From Mucilaginibacter sp. (GTDB taxonomy: Bacteria; Bacteroidota; Bacteroidia; Sphingobacteriales; Sphingobacteriaceae), in contig JAQBOK010000296.1 of the NCBI GenBank assembly GCA_028288085.1, positions 1-33,815 on the forward strand: a stretch of DNA of 33,815 bases. The letters run 5' to 3'. The notes under the pieces were generated by a model that did not search any database, was not told the origin of the DNA, and saw nothing but the letters and a program-made list of their open reading frames with translations. This document shows positions 24,480 through 33,446 of the stretch, one piece after another. The translations under genes and the position numbers were made by a program. Numbering within the stretch: position 1 is the stretch's first letter; each line of letters opens with the position of its first letter.

Positions 24480-25555
24480 GGTGTATCCGCCCTCTCCAGA
24501 TCCCCCCCAACAGCATGGGTATTATTTTTATCTTCATTCAGCGTATCATCTTTAACCTCCGCTTCTTCTTCGCTGCCATAAAGGGTGTGTACTTCGTGGG
24601 CGTCAAATCCTATTTCCGTTAAATACCTAGAGAATGTTGCCGTATAGCCATGTGTTAAATAAACCTTTTCACAACCAGTTGCGTCAATGGCGCTGATAAG
24701 ACCGTCCCAGTCGGCATGATCCGAAAGAATAAAACCCCGGTCGGCGGCCCTGCGCCTCTTGGCACCACGGATAGCCATCCACCCGGAGCAATACCCAAAA
24801 TTGTATGACCCAAACTTTCGCATCCAGGGCGTGCCGACTGATGATGGAGGGGCTAAGACGATTCCTTTCCTGATCTCATCCTTCGGTGTATCCGGCGTTA
24901 TCCGTTCAGTTGGATTTAATTGCACACCATTATTTCTTAGTGCCTGGTTTGTGTTTTCGATGACGCCATGCGTATAAACTTTGCCATTAAACAAGTCGAG
25001 ATTTTGCAGGATGCGCTGGGCCTTGCCTAACGAGTAGCCTACCAATACGGTAGCAATATCATTATTAAGATTAGTGCGCCACCAACTATTGATCTCATCA
25101 AATATCATTAGTTGTGGTTTCCACTGATAAACCGGCATTCCAAACGTGCACTCAGATATAAAGTGATGGCATCTTACGGGCTCGAATGGCGTAGATATGC
25201 CATCATTTTCTACCTTATAATCTCCGGAAACTACCCACACTTCTCCCTGGTATTCCACCCGTACCTGCGCCGAACCAATTACATGCCCGGCAGGAAACAA
25301 GGAGATTTCCACACCATTTTTGATCACTTGTTCGCCATATTCAATGGTTTGCAGATTAATCTCCCCCAAGCGATAAAGCAAAACCTGTTTTGATAAATGA
25401 TGGGCCAAATAACGATTGTGGCCCCAATAGGCATGGTCTGAATGTGCATGGGTTATTACAGCATCATCAACAGGTTTCCAGGGGTCAATATAAAACTTAC
25501 CCTTACTGCAATAAATCCCACGATCAGTAAATTCAAGTAAAGGCTGCTTTGCCAT
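24476..25555 (-). CDS. Ligase-associated DNA exonuclease (metallo-beta-lactamase/beta-CASP fold)
   Basis: This 359-residue nuclease of the SNM1/Artemis-like superfamily processes DNA ends for the adjacent ligase. The metal-binding motif is THAHSDHAYWG with His36, His38, Asp40 and His41, followed by GHVIGSAQV, SGDYKVEND, LSDHADW and a final THGY. I chose the ATG at 25553-25555 because MAKQPLLEFTDRGIYC is the family N-terminus, and because an upstream ATG at 25597 overlaps the T-tract of the terminator of the preceding gene. The C-terminal about 30 residues are acidic and Asn-rich, probably disordered. It overlaps the ligase gene by four bases. Confidence 0.94.
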   Translation of the reverse strand: MAKQPLLEFTDRGIYCSKGKFYIDPWKPVDDAVITHAHSDHAYWGHNRYLAHHLSKQVLLYRLGEINLQTIEYGEQVIKNGVEISLFPAGHVIGSAQVRVEYQGEVWVVSGDYKVENDGISTPFEPVRCHHFISECTFGMPVYQWKPQLMIFDEINSWWRTNLNNDIATVLVGYSLGKAQRILQNLDLFNGKVYTHGVIENTNQALRNNGVQLNPTERITPDTPKDEIRKGIVLAPPSSVGTPWMRKFGSYNFGYCSGWMAIRGAKRRRAADRGFILSDHADWDGLISAIDATGCEKVYLTHGYTATFSRYLTEIGFDAHEVHTLYGSEEEAEVKDDTLNEDKNNTHAVGGDLERADTP

Positions 25556-25594
25556 ATCTTTTACTAACCTATAACCTGGCGAAATGGTTTTAAA

Positions 25595-25620
25595 CAAAAA
25601 ATCCCGGCCTGAGCCGGGAT
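25595..25620 (-). terminator. Terminator of the Prc protease gene
   Basis: ATCCCGGC (25601-25608) and GCCGGGAT (25613-25620) form a perfect 8-bp GC-rich stem with a 4-base loop; on the minus strand a T-run (25595-25600) follows directly. It lies 28 bases after the protease stop and separates it from the exonuclease/ligase pair. Confidence 0.85.
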
Positions 25621-25648
25621 ATATGTTTTCTTATGTAACAAAAATAAT

Positions 25649-27811
25649 TTACTGCCCCTGACTGGTTGGTACGCTGGTGTACTTACTGCCCAGGTTAATA
25701 TAATCTGTTAGTACCTGGCCTGCTTCGAACTTTAAAAAGTCAAGATCTTCCTTGCGTGGTTTGGTTTCACCTTTCTTCAATGGGCTTAAACCCAAAGCTA
25801 CTCTGCGTTGGTTATCACGCTCAAAACTTCTTTTCTCATCAGCATCGCGTTTGGCTTTCAGATCTTTTTCATTAAGTGTAATACTTTTTTCGTTTTCCTT
25901 CTTAGTGAAATCGTCGATATCTTCCTGCAGGTATTTAAAGTTGAGGTTGGTAGCTGCACGCTGCTGATAAAGTTTATTCAACTGTGGTATTACAGCAGTG
26001 AAATCTCCCACCCTGGTATAATCACTTTTAGCAATAATATCAAAAGGCATAGCTGATGGTTCAGTATCCTCGCCATATTTATTTAAAGGTATTATAGAAG
26101 GGAATTTAATATCCGGCGTTACACCTTTATGCTGTGTAGAGTATCCGCTGATACGGTAAAATTTAGCAATAGTAAGATTAAGCTGACCAAACTTGCTTTG
26201 ACTGCCTGTAGTGATCGCTTTCTTGCCACCACTAGAGGTTTGTGCACCTGCAGTAGCTTTTGAAAGCGTCTCACGCACTGATGGTGAGATCACCTTATCC
26301 AGGTCGATGGCGTTTTGTACAGAACCCTTACCATAAGTTTGTGTACCGAGTATTAATGCGCGACCATAATCCTGCATGGCGCCTGCAAATATTTCTGATG
26401 CCGAAGCACTGAAACGGTCAACCAAAACAGCCATAGGGCCAGCATATGAAATGGATGGATCATCATCACTATCAACCTCTGTTTGGTTACGTGCATCACG
26501 CACCTGCACCACAGGGCCAGTTTTTATGAATAAGCCGCTAAGGTCTATCGCTTCCATCAGGGAGCCACCGCCATTTTCACGCAAATCCATCACCACGCCA
26601 TCTACATTCGCACGCTTCAGGGTATCCAATATCAGTTTTACATCCCGGGTGGTACTTTTGTAATTAGGGTTACCCGCCTTGTAATCGTTATAATCAATAT
26701 AAAATGCCGGAACCGAAATGATGCCGATCTTTACCGTTTTACCGTTTGTGTTATAAGTGCGGATCTCTTCCTTAGCCGATTGATCCTGCAATATGATCTT
26801 CTCGCGAACCAGCTCAACTAATTTTGGTTTGCTGCTTACGTTACCGCCTTTAGGTATAACCTGTAAGCGCACCGTAGTTCCTTTTTTTCCACGGATGAGG
26901 GCGATGGCATTTTCAATGCGCCATCCTACCACATTCTGAAACTCTCCCTCTGTTCCCTGGGCCACCCCAACAATCCGGTCTTCAGGGCCTAATTGATGAC
27001 TTTTATCGGCCGGGCCACCGGGTACAATAGTGGTTATGGTTACATAATCATTTTGGGTTCCGAGCGTAGCGCCAATACCTTCTAACGAACGTGACATTTC
27101 GATATTGAAATTGGCCGCATTTGAAGGATTAAAATAATTGGTGTGCGGATCAATTGCAAGAGTGAAAGCATCCATAAAAATCTGGAATACATCCTGGTTG
27201 TTAAGTTTATTAGACTGCGACAATAAATTTTCATATCGCTTTTTCAATGTCTCTTTATTTTTAGCCATATCTGCATTAGCCAATTTTAAGTTAAGCAGAT
27301 CATACTTTACACGTTGTGTCCAAAGGGCATTCATCTCTGTCTCAGAAGCTTCATACGGCAAGCTGTCGCGATCAAAAGTGAATGTATCATTGGTGGTAAA
27401 ATCAAAGTTTTTATCCAGCTGCGCTATCGAATATTTAATACGGTCATTATATCTTTTTTGGTATACATTGAAAATGTAGTATACATCATTCAATTCACCT
27501 TCTTTAAGATCATCATCCAGTACGTCTTTAAACTTGGCAAAATCTTTAATATCAGAAGCCAGCAAGTAGTTATGGTTCTCATCAAGCGATTTGATATAAC
27601 GGTTGTAAACCACCTCAGATATTGAATCGTTTAGCGCTACCTTTTTATAATTATAATCAGTAATAAATGTGGCAACAGTTCTGCATACCACACTTTGCTG
27701 TGCATCTGGCTGCAAGTCATTTGATCCGGTTACTTTTGTTGGGTGTTTTGGGGATGCTTTGCAAGCCAATGCGGCTCCCAGCATCAATAAAATATATAAT
27801 TTCTTGAACAT
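25649..27811 (-). CDS. prc: Tail-specific protease, Prc/Tsp type (S41A)
   Basis: The 720-residue periplasmic protease has an N-terminal helical region (about residues 40-220), a PDZ domain (about 235-330, GIGATLGTQNDYVTITTI and GPEDRIVGV), the S41 core, and a charged C-terminal helical region as in DUF3340 of Tsp. The catalytic residues are Ser470 (RFSASASEIFAG), Asp481 and Lys495 (TYGKGSVQ), with the same spacing as E. coli Tsp S430, D441 and K455. I chose ATG 27811 because MFKKLYILLMLGAALACKAS is a signal peptide with a Cys that may be lipidated, though the lipobox ALAC is imperfect. Tsp degrades proteins with apolar C-termini and trims cell-wall enzymes; targets here are unknown. Confidence 0.94.
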   Translation of the reverse strand: MFKKLYILLMLGAALACKASPKHPTKVTGSNDLQPDAQQSVVCRTVATFITDYNYKKVALNDSISEVVYNRYIKSLDENHNYLLASDIKDFAKFKDVLDDDLKEGELNDVYYIFNVYQKRYNDRIKYSIAQLDKNFDFTTNDTFTFDRDSLPYEASETEMNALWTQRVKYDLLNLKLANADMAKNKETLKKRYENLLSQSNKLNNQDVFQIFMDAFTLAIDPHTNYFNPSNAANFNIEMSRSLEGIGATLGTQNDYVTITTIVPGGPADKSHQLGPEDRIVGVAQGTEGEFQNVVGWRIENAIALIRGKKGTTVRLQVIPKGGNVSSKPKLVELVREKIILQDQSAKEEIRTYNTNGKTVKIGIISVPAFYIDYNDYKAGNPNYKSTTRDVKLILDTLKRANVDGVVMDLRENGGGSLMEAIDLSGLFIKTGPVVQVRDARNQTEVDSDDDPSISYAGPMAVLVDRFSASASEIFAGAMQDYGRALILGTQTYGKGSVQNAIDLDKVISPSVRETLSKATAGAQTSSGGKKAITTGSQSKFGQLNLTIAKFYRISGYSTQHKGVTPDIKFPSIIPLNKYGEDTEPSAMPFDIIAKSDYTRVGDFTAVIPQLNKLYQQRAATNLNFKYLQEDIDDFTKKENEKSITLNEKDLKAKRDADEKRSFERDNQRRVALGLSPLKKGETKPRKEDLDFLKFEAGQVLTDYINLGSKYTSVPTSQGQ

Positions 27812-27885
27812 GTTTTTAACTGAATTTAAATCGGGGTTCCTGTATAACATCAATACTCGTGCCTAATATAGCTTTGCGAATGTAA

Positions 27886-27914
27886 ATAAAAAGAGACAGT
27901 ACAAATACTGCCTC
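27886..27914 (-). terminator. Terminator of the TPR protein gene
   Basis: On the minus strand GAGGCAGTA pairs over 9 bp (one G-T wobble) with TACTGTCTC around the loop TTTG and is followed by TTTTTATTT. It lies 76 bases after the TPR gene stop and upstream of the prc gene, so prc should have its own promoter within 27812-27885. Confidence 0.75.
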
Positions 27915-27989
27915 CTGTTTAGAAATAACAATATTACAAATAATGTTTTAGTTGGATCAATTATAATGCTGATAGTTTAATAAAGGGTG

Positions 27990-28613
27990 CTATTGCCATG
28001 CTTTTTTTCCGGCATCAGCTGCCTCGGCGTATTTCACATCCGGTTTTGCAGCAGCAGTTTTGTTTTGCGCTAAGAGCTGCATAGATTTCTCAATTTCTGT
28101 CACTTGTGCCTGCATGCCTTTTGCGCATGCGATGTCATGTGCCTCAATCAGATCATTACGGGCTGATTGCAGGTCGCCTATATCAACTTTGACAGAGGCG
28201 AGGTTAATTAAATTTGATACTGTATGCTTATCGTCATTTTCTTCCCGAGATATCTTGATGCTCTGTAAGATGTACCATTTTGCCTCAGAAAGTCTGTCCA
28301 ACTGTATATATAACTGTGCAAGATCACTAAAATTGTAACTGGCCTCATTATATATTCTGAAACGCATATTATGCTTTGCCATTTTCATAACCAAAACAGA
28401 CGCTGCCTCCACGCTGAACTGGCTTTGAGCCAAATTAAGGGATTTTACAGCAAAGTCATTAAATTGTAAATTCGTTTTTATCCTGCTGATGGAGTTATTT
28501 TTTACCGGTTTCAGGAAAGGAAGCACCTCGTGCTTTTTAAAACTGATATGCCACCATTGGGCTGAAGCCGAAAAGCTGATGGCACAAAAGAAGATGATTA
28601 AACTAAACCTCAT
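27990..28613 (-). CDS. Secreted TPR-like protein of unknown function
   Basis: The 207-residue protein has a signal peptide (FFCAISFSASAQ). Residues about 75-170 form two to three TPR-like helical pairs: ASYNFSDLAQLYIQLDRLSE, then SNLINLASVKVDIGDLQSA and EAHDIACAKGMQAQ. The C-terminus is rich in Ala and Lys and probably disordered. TPR units usually bind other proteins. It seems to be a single-gene transcript, since a terminator follows it and the neighbouring upstream gene on the same strand starts outside a clear operon spacing. I do not recognise a closer family. Confidence 0.8.
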   Translation of the reverse strand: MRFSLIIFFCAISFSASAQWWHISFKKHEVLPFLKPVKNNSISRIKTNLQFNDFAVKSLNLAQSQFSVEAASVLVMKMAKHNMRFRIYNEASYNFSDLAQLYIQLDRLSEAKWYILQSIKISREENDDKHTVSNLINLASVKVDIGDLQSARNDLIEAHDIACAKGMQAQVTEIEKSMQLLAQNKTAAAKPDVKYAEAADAGKKAWQ

Positions 28614-28693
28614 TAAATTTTTATCAGGTATTATAACAAATTAATTCTTACAAAGATATTCATATTAAATTGACCAGCAATTCTTTGCAGGGT

Positions 28694-29536
28694 CTAATTA
28701 AAAACTTCAACCTGCCCATCATGCAGCGCCCAAACCATATATGGATGGGTGTCGGCATAATAAATATCGCCATTTGCCGATATACCAATTGCCCCTGCAA
28801 AACCATTAAACGATTTTAATTCATTTAAGGTTTTAATTGTAGCCATTTGCAAGTTCATACCATCAGTTACCCGGGTAACAATTTTAGGGGCAACGGCACC
28901 GCTTACAATATCTTCGCCCACGCCGGTGCATGATATTCCTGCGTATTTATTTACATAATTACCTGCGGCTGTGGCCGAATCGCTCACGCGGCCAGGCATT
29001 TCAAAACCTTTCCCTCCGGTTGAGGTAGCAGCGGCCAGGTCACCATAAATATCTAATGCTACACAGCCTACAGTACCCAAGCGTATGGAATCACTCAATT
29101 TCTTTTCATACTCATGACGGCGCTGAGGAATCTCAGGGTTATAGTATCCAAAACCATTATATCGTGCAAAGTCCTGCGCGCATCTCCCACTTAATACTTT
29201 GTCTTCCATTGTCAACAATTTTTCGGCTACACGGATGGGATTTTTTACTCCTTCGATGTTAATAACACCCGAAAATTGCATTGTTTTACCATTCATCAGT
29301 GAAGCGCTCATTCTTATCTTACCATCACTTTGTATTTGCGAACCTGTGCCGGCATTAAAAAGGTCGCAATCTTCAAGCAGACAAACCGTGTAAATTACCG
29401 TTTCGATAGCGTTGTGAGTTTCCAAATATTTATGTCCCAGCTGTACAATCTCTCCTAATGCTTCTTGCTTGGCGTGCTTAACCTCCTGGTTAGTTTTCGA
29501 CTCGCTGAAAAAGCCCCCATGAATAATCAATTTCAT
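28694..29536 (-). CDS. iaaA: Isoaspartyl peptidase/L-asparaginase (plant-type, Ntn hydrolase)
   Basis: This self-cleaving threonine hydrolase splits beta-aspartyl dipeptides and asparagine. The nucleophile is Thr155 in RLGTVGCVALD, where autocleavage after Gly154 would free it and give subunits of 154 and 126 residues. ATSTGGKGFEMPGRVSDSAT and GISCTGVGEDIV are typical substrate-loop motifs. At 280 residues it is shorter than E. coli IaaA (about 320), mainly in the alpha subunit, and it has GGFF where GGAG is common near the N-terminus. There is no signal peptide, so it is cytoplasmic. It lies just downstream of cyanophycinase, whose product beta-Asp-Arg is a natural substrate for this family, so that role is the likely one. 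Confidence 0.92.
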   Translation of the reverse strand: MKLIIHGGFFSESKTNQEVKHAKQEALGEIVQLGHKYLETHNAIETVIYTVCLLEDCDLFNAGTGSQIQSDGKIRMSASLMNGKTMQFSGVINIEGVKNPIRVAEKLLTMEDKVLSGRCAQDFARYNGFGYYNPEIPQRRHEYEKKLSDSIRLGTVGCVALDIYGDLAAATSTGGKGFEMPGRVSDSATAAGNYVNKYAGISCTGVGEDIVSGAVAPKIVTRVTDGMNLQMATIKTLNELKSFNGFAGAIGISANGDIYYADTHPYMVWALHDGQVEVFN

Positions 29537-29668
29537 CTGATAGTATTTAATATGAACGGCAGCGGCCCGCAGTTTTAGGCCAACAGTATTGAGCCGTGAG
29601 TCAAAGTTTAATTTCGATTATTTATTTACGACTTGCGATCAATGATTATTAACTTATAATTAAGCCAT

Positions 29669-30589
29669 TTATTGCATAAATTCATTATCGGGCCCTTTTA
29701 TAAAAACCCCTTCTTCAACTTTAATAATTTTTTTTATCAACAGGCGGTGTTGCTGCAGATCGTATTTATCATAAATAGACATTACATGCAGCCGCATATT
29801 TTCAATGGATACAGGCGATCCTAACTCTACATCGTAAATATTGGTTTCTACCATATTCTTGCCATCTACCAAAATGGTTAAACCCGAGCCTATGGCTTCC
29901 ATCATACTGCCTTCGGTAATTAATAAGCCGGCATCTTCTCCCAACCCAATACCTAATATGCCAGGATTACTGGCTACTGCATATAATAAACGCCCTATAC
30001 GCCCGCGCTGCACAAAATGCGTATCGATGATTACTGAATCAATAAATCCAAGTCCTGCGGTTATCTGTACTTCACCCTTTATAAGTGCTTCATGACTTTG
30101 CCCTTTGTAAATCATATGGGTCGAGGCTGCCGCTGCACCGGCTGAAGTTCCGGCAATAATAAAACTCTCTTTCTGATAGCGGGTTTTTAATATCTGCAAA
30201 AACTCCGTCCCGCCAAATATCGAGCTAAGCCTTAGTTGGTCTCCACCGGTGAAGATCACTACATCAGCTTTGCGAATGCGGTCAAGGTAGCTTTTATTAG
30301 CGGTATCTTCCCTGGTCTTAATATGCAGCGTATTTACCTTGGGTACGTTCAGTTGGTTAAATGCTTTTATATATTCGTTACCAACCAATTCAGGTATCTG
30401 CGACGCGGTAGTAATCACTTCCACTTGTGAACCCTCGCGCTTTGCCGACTCATTGATTATTCTTTTCAATATGCCCCGGTCAAAAAATTTAATGTAATCA
30501 GGCTGCATAACGCGTTCCTGTGAACTGATGCTGCTTCCCATGTCAACAGCGCCGCCAATTATTACCAGTTTTCCTTTAGGAACAATCAT
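29669..30589 (-). CDS. cphB: Cyanophycinase CphB (peptidase S51)
   Basis: CphB is a serine exopeptidase that breaks cyanophycin (multi-L-arginyl-poly-L-aspartate) into beta-Asp-Arg dipeptides in the cytoplasm. The nucleophile is Ser149 in IIAGTSAGAAAAS. Other family motifs are LVIIGGAVDMG at the start, FTGGDQLRL, the DTHFVQRGRIGRL block and GLGEDAGLLI. The length of 306 residues is slightly above the cyanobacterial enzyme. It is divergent from cphA with 229 bases between them, and 132 bases upstream of the isoaspartyl peptidase gene on the same strand, so a shared transcript with the peptidase is plausible. A related but different S51 function (Asp-dipeptidase PepE) is unlikely given the motifs and the neighbours. 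Confidence 0.95.
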   Translation of the reverse strand: MIVPKGKLVIIGGAVDMGSSISSQERVMQPDYIKFFDRGILKRIINESAKREGSQVEVITTASQIPELVGNEYIKAFNQLNVPKVNTLHIKTREDTANKSYLDRIRKADVVIFTGGDQLRLSSIFGGTEFLQILKTRYQKESFIIAGTSAGAAAASTHMIYKGQSHEALIKGEVQITAGLGFIDSVIIDTHFVQRGRIGRLLYAVASNPGILGIGLGEDAGLLITEGSMMEAIGSGLTILVDGKNMVETNIYDVELGSPVSIENMRLHVMSIYDKYDLQQHRLLIKKIIKVEEGVFIKGPDNEFMQ

Positions 30590-30657
30590 ATTTTTTTAGT
30601 TTAGTTAATCACTCTTTGTGTTGAACAGGGCTGATGATATTCAATTAGTAAATTCAT

Positions 30658-30665
30658 CAAAGCTA
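30658..30665 (-). promoter_or_regulatory. -7 element (TAnnTTTG) for cphB
   Basis: The minus strand reads TAGCTTTG, a full match to the Bacteroidota -7 consensus, about 70 bases upstream of the cphB ATG. A properly spaced -33 TTG was not found. On the plus strand TACCTTGC at 30780-30787 is a weaker candidate for cphA. Confidence 0.35.
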
Positions 30666-30818
30666 ACCTACAAATTAAATTAAAAGGATACACAAAGGTG
30701 TCTATTATATAAATATATTCTACGTTTTTTATTGAAAAGTTTTATTAGGCTGTGAAGTTTCATAGCTTTAAAAATAAATTACCTTGCGCCCCGATAAAGT
30801 AATATAGACGATACACTT

Positions 30819-33446
30819 ATGAAAATAGAAAATATACAAGTACTGCGAGGCCCGAACATATGGAGTGTTAATCGTAAGAAATTGATCCAGATGCGGTTGA
30901 ACCTGGGAGAGATGGAGCACAAGCCAACAAACAAAATTGAAGGTTTTTTGGAAAGGCTCGAAAAAATAATGCCAACCCTATATTCACATCGTTGCTCTCC
31001 GGGTGTTCCGGGGGGATTTTTTCAACGGGTAGTAGCCGGTACCTGGATGGGTCACGTAGTTGAACATATTGCACTCGAGATACAATCATTAGCAGGGATG
31101 GATACAGGGTTTGGCCGCACGCGCGAAACCAAAACTGCTGGTATTTACAATGTAGTATTTACCTACCTGGAAGAAAAAGTGGGTATTTACGCCGCCGAAG
31201 CCGCCGTGCGTATAGCCGAAGCATTGATAAAGGGCGACGACTATAACCTGGAGTATGATATACAACAGATGCGTGAGATACGCGAAAACACCCGCCTGGG
31301 GCCAAGTACAGGATCAATAGTAGAAGAAGCCATCGCGCGCAATATCCCCTGGATACGTTTAAACAATCAGTCGCTGGTGCAGTTGGGATATGGCAAAAAT
31401 CAGGTACGTTTCCGCGCTACCATGACCGAAAAAACCAGTTGTATCGCTGTAGACATAGCCAGTAATAAGGACGAAACCAAACGCCTTTTAACAGAGCAGG
31501 CTATCCCAGTGGCAAATGGCATTACTATTTCATCTGTGGAAGGGGTGGATGACGCCATCCGTAAAGTTGGCTTTCCGCTGGTATTTAAACCGTTGGATGG
31601 TAATCATGGCAGGGGTATTTCTATCAACATAAAAACAAAAGACGAAGCCATAGCAGCATATGAACACGCCGCAAAAATATCGCGCAAAGTAATTGTTGAA
31701 AAATTTATAACCGGGTATGATTTCCGTGTACTGGTTATAGATAATAAAATGGTGGCAGCCGCATTGCGCGACCCTGCCCATATTGTGGGTAACGGGCATT
31801 CTACCATACAAGAATTGATCGACCTGGAAAATACTGATCCCCGCAGGGGATACGGCCATGAGAATGTGCTGACCCTGATAGCAGTAGACCGCGATACGCT
31901 CGATCTGCTTGACAAGAAAGGTTATACCCTTGAAACTGTGCCAGCCAAGGGAGAAAAGATATTTGTAAAATCGACTGCCAATCTCAGCACTGGCGGAACA
32001 TCCATAGATGTTACCGACCATGTACATCCACAAAATGTATTTATTTGCGAGAGGATATCAAAAATTATTGGCCTGGATATTTGCGGTATAGACATTATGG
32101 CGCAGAATTTAACTGAGCCACTCACAGAAAACGGTGGCGTGGTACTGGAAGTAAATGCGGCGCCAGGTTTCAGGATGCACATTGCGCCAAGCGAAGGGTT
32201 GCCCCGTAATGTTGCAGGGCATGTGATCGATATGCTGTATCCCCCGGGTAAATCGGCACGTATCCCCATCATCGCCATAACCGGAACCAACGGAAAAACA
32301 ACTACAACACGCCTTATAGCACATATTGTAAAGAATAACGGCCATCGTGTGGGATTTACCACTTCTGACGGTATTTATGTACAAAATAACATGATGCTAA
32401 AGGGTGATACTACCGGCCCGGTGAGCTCGGAATTTATTTTGAAAGACCCCACCGTTGATTTTGCCGTATTAGAAACTGCACGCGGTGGTATTTTACGGGC
32501 AGGCTTAGGCTTTAGCCATTGTGACATCGGCGTGATCACTAATATACAGGAAGATCATTTGGGCCTGGCAGATATCCATACGCTTGAGGACCTTGCAAGG
32601 GTAAAAAGTGTGGTGATTAATTCAGTAAAAAAGGATGGATGGGCGGTTTTAAATGCCGATAACGAATATTGTGTGCGCATAGGCAAAAAGGCAGAATGTA
32701 ATGTGGCCTATTTTAGCCGGAATGAAGAAAACCCGGTTATTAAAGCACACTGCAAAAAGGGCGGCATTGCCTGTGTTTGCGAAAATGGTTTTATCACCAT
32801 TCAAAAAGGCGACTGGAAGATACGGGTACAAAGAACCATACTGATCCCGCTGACCTTTGGTGGTACTGTGCCCTTTATGATAGAAAACGTAATGGCAGCA
32901 ACCCTGGCAACTTTCCTTTGGGGCTTTAAAACCGAAGACATTCAAACCTCGCTACAAACCTTTATACCATCGGCAGCACAAACACCGGGCCGCATGAACA
33001 TTTTTGATTTTAAGGATTTCAGGTTCATGATAGACTTTGCGCATAACCCGGATGGCTATAATGGAATAAAAGAATTTTTAAGACATGTGGACTCTCCGCT
33101 CAAGATAGGCATTATAGCAGGTACAGGCGACAGGCGCGACGAGGATATTCGCGAGCTTGGGAAAATATCCGCAGAAATGTTTGATTATATTATCCTGAGA
33201 CAGGAAAAACATTTACGCGGCAGAACTGAGGAAAATATATTGTCGCTGCTGATACAGGGTATTCAGTCTGTTAATCCGGATAAAGAGTTTGAGATAGTGC
33301 CAAAGGAGATAGATGCCATTAAACATGCTATGAGTATGGCAAAGCCCGGTACCTTTATTACTGCACTGAGCGATGTGGTAGATAATGCCATTGAAACTGT
33401 ACAAAATTACCAGGAACAAGAGCGGAACGGGCTGTTTAATGTGTAG
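30819..33446 (+). CDS. cphA: Cyanophycin synthetase CphA
   Basis: CphA polymerises aspartate and arginine into cyanophycin using two ATP-dependent sites. The 875 residues match CphA1 enzymes (about 870). Residues 1-160 are the N domain, residues about 161-480 the ATP-grasp domain that adds Asp (Lys257 in FKPLDGNHGRG, VLEVNAAPGFRMH near its end), and residues about 483-875 the Mur-ligase-like domain that adds Arg, with the P-loop GTNGKTTTTR from residue 489, VLETARGGILR and FMIDFAHNPDGY. The N domain contains HVVEH (His79, Glu82, His83), a possible metal site. It is divergent from cphB, and the peptidase gene is next to that, so the polymer can be made and used from one locus. It is not the short CphA2 type, because both ATP sites look intact. 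Confidence 0.97.
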   Translation: MKIENIQVLRGPNIWSVNRKKLIQMRLNLGEMEHKPTNKIEGFLERLEKIMPTLYSHRCSPGVPGGFFQRVVAGTWMGHVVEHIALEIQSLAGMDTGFGRTRETKTAGIYNVVFTYLEEKVGIYAAEAAVRIAEALIKGDDYNLEYDIQQMREIRENTRLGPSTGSIVEEAIARNIPWIRLNNQSLVQLGYGKNQVRFRATMTEKTSCIAVDIASNKDETKRLLTEQAIPVANGITISSVEGVDDAIRKVGFPLVFKPLDGNHGRGISINIKTKDEAIAAYEHAAKISRKVIVEKFITGYDFRVLVIDNKMVAAALRDPAHIVGNGHSTIQELIDLENTDPRRGYGHENVLTLIAVDRDTLDLLDKKGYTLETVPAKGEKIFVKSTANLSTGGTSIDVTDHVHPQNVFICERISKIIGLDICGIDIMAQNLTEPLTENGGVVLEVNAAPGFRMHIAPSEGLPRNVAGHVIDMLYPPGKSARIPIIAITGTNGKTTTTRLIAHIVKNNGHRVGFTTSDGIYVQNNMMLKGDTTGPVSSEFILKDPTVDFAVLETARGGILRAGLGFSHCDIGVITNIQEDHLGLADIHTLEDLARVKSVVINSVKKDGWAVLNADNEYCVRIGKKAECNVAYFSRNEENPVIKAHCKKGGIACVCENGFITIQKGDWKIRVQRTILIPLTFGGTVPFMIENVMAATLATFLWGFKTEDIQTSLQTFIPSAAQTPGRMNIFDFKDFRFMIDFAHNPDGYNGIKEFLRHVDSPLKIGIIAGTGDRRDEDIRELGKISAEMFDYIILRQEKHLRGRTEENILSLLIQGIQSVNPDKEFEIVPKEIDAIKHAMSMAKPGTFITALSDVVDNAIETVQNYQEQERNGLFNV

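Noticed and set aside
25556..25597. Longer exonuclease start at 25597
   Set aside because: It would start inside the T-tract of the terminator of the preceding gene; the internal Met begins the family N-terminus.
17281..27811. Two S41 proteases read as a possible duplicated pair
   Set aside because: They differ in architecture (CtpA-like with one N-terminal membrane segment versus Prc/Tsp with long flanking helical regions) and are separate ancient branches, both common in one Bacteroidota genome.
31530..32033. A 167-codon open frame antisense to cphA
   Set aside because: It lies wholly within the ATP-grasp region of cphA, its translation is a Cys/Tyr/Phe-rich sequence with no family features, and several other antisense frames overlap it. 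It is a shadow of the codon use of cphA.
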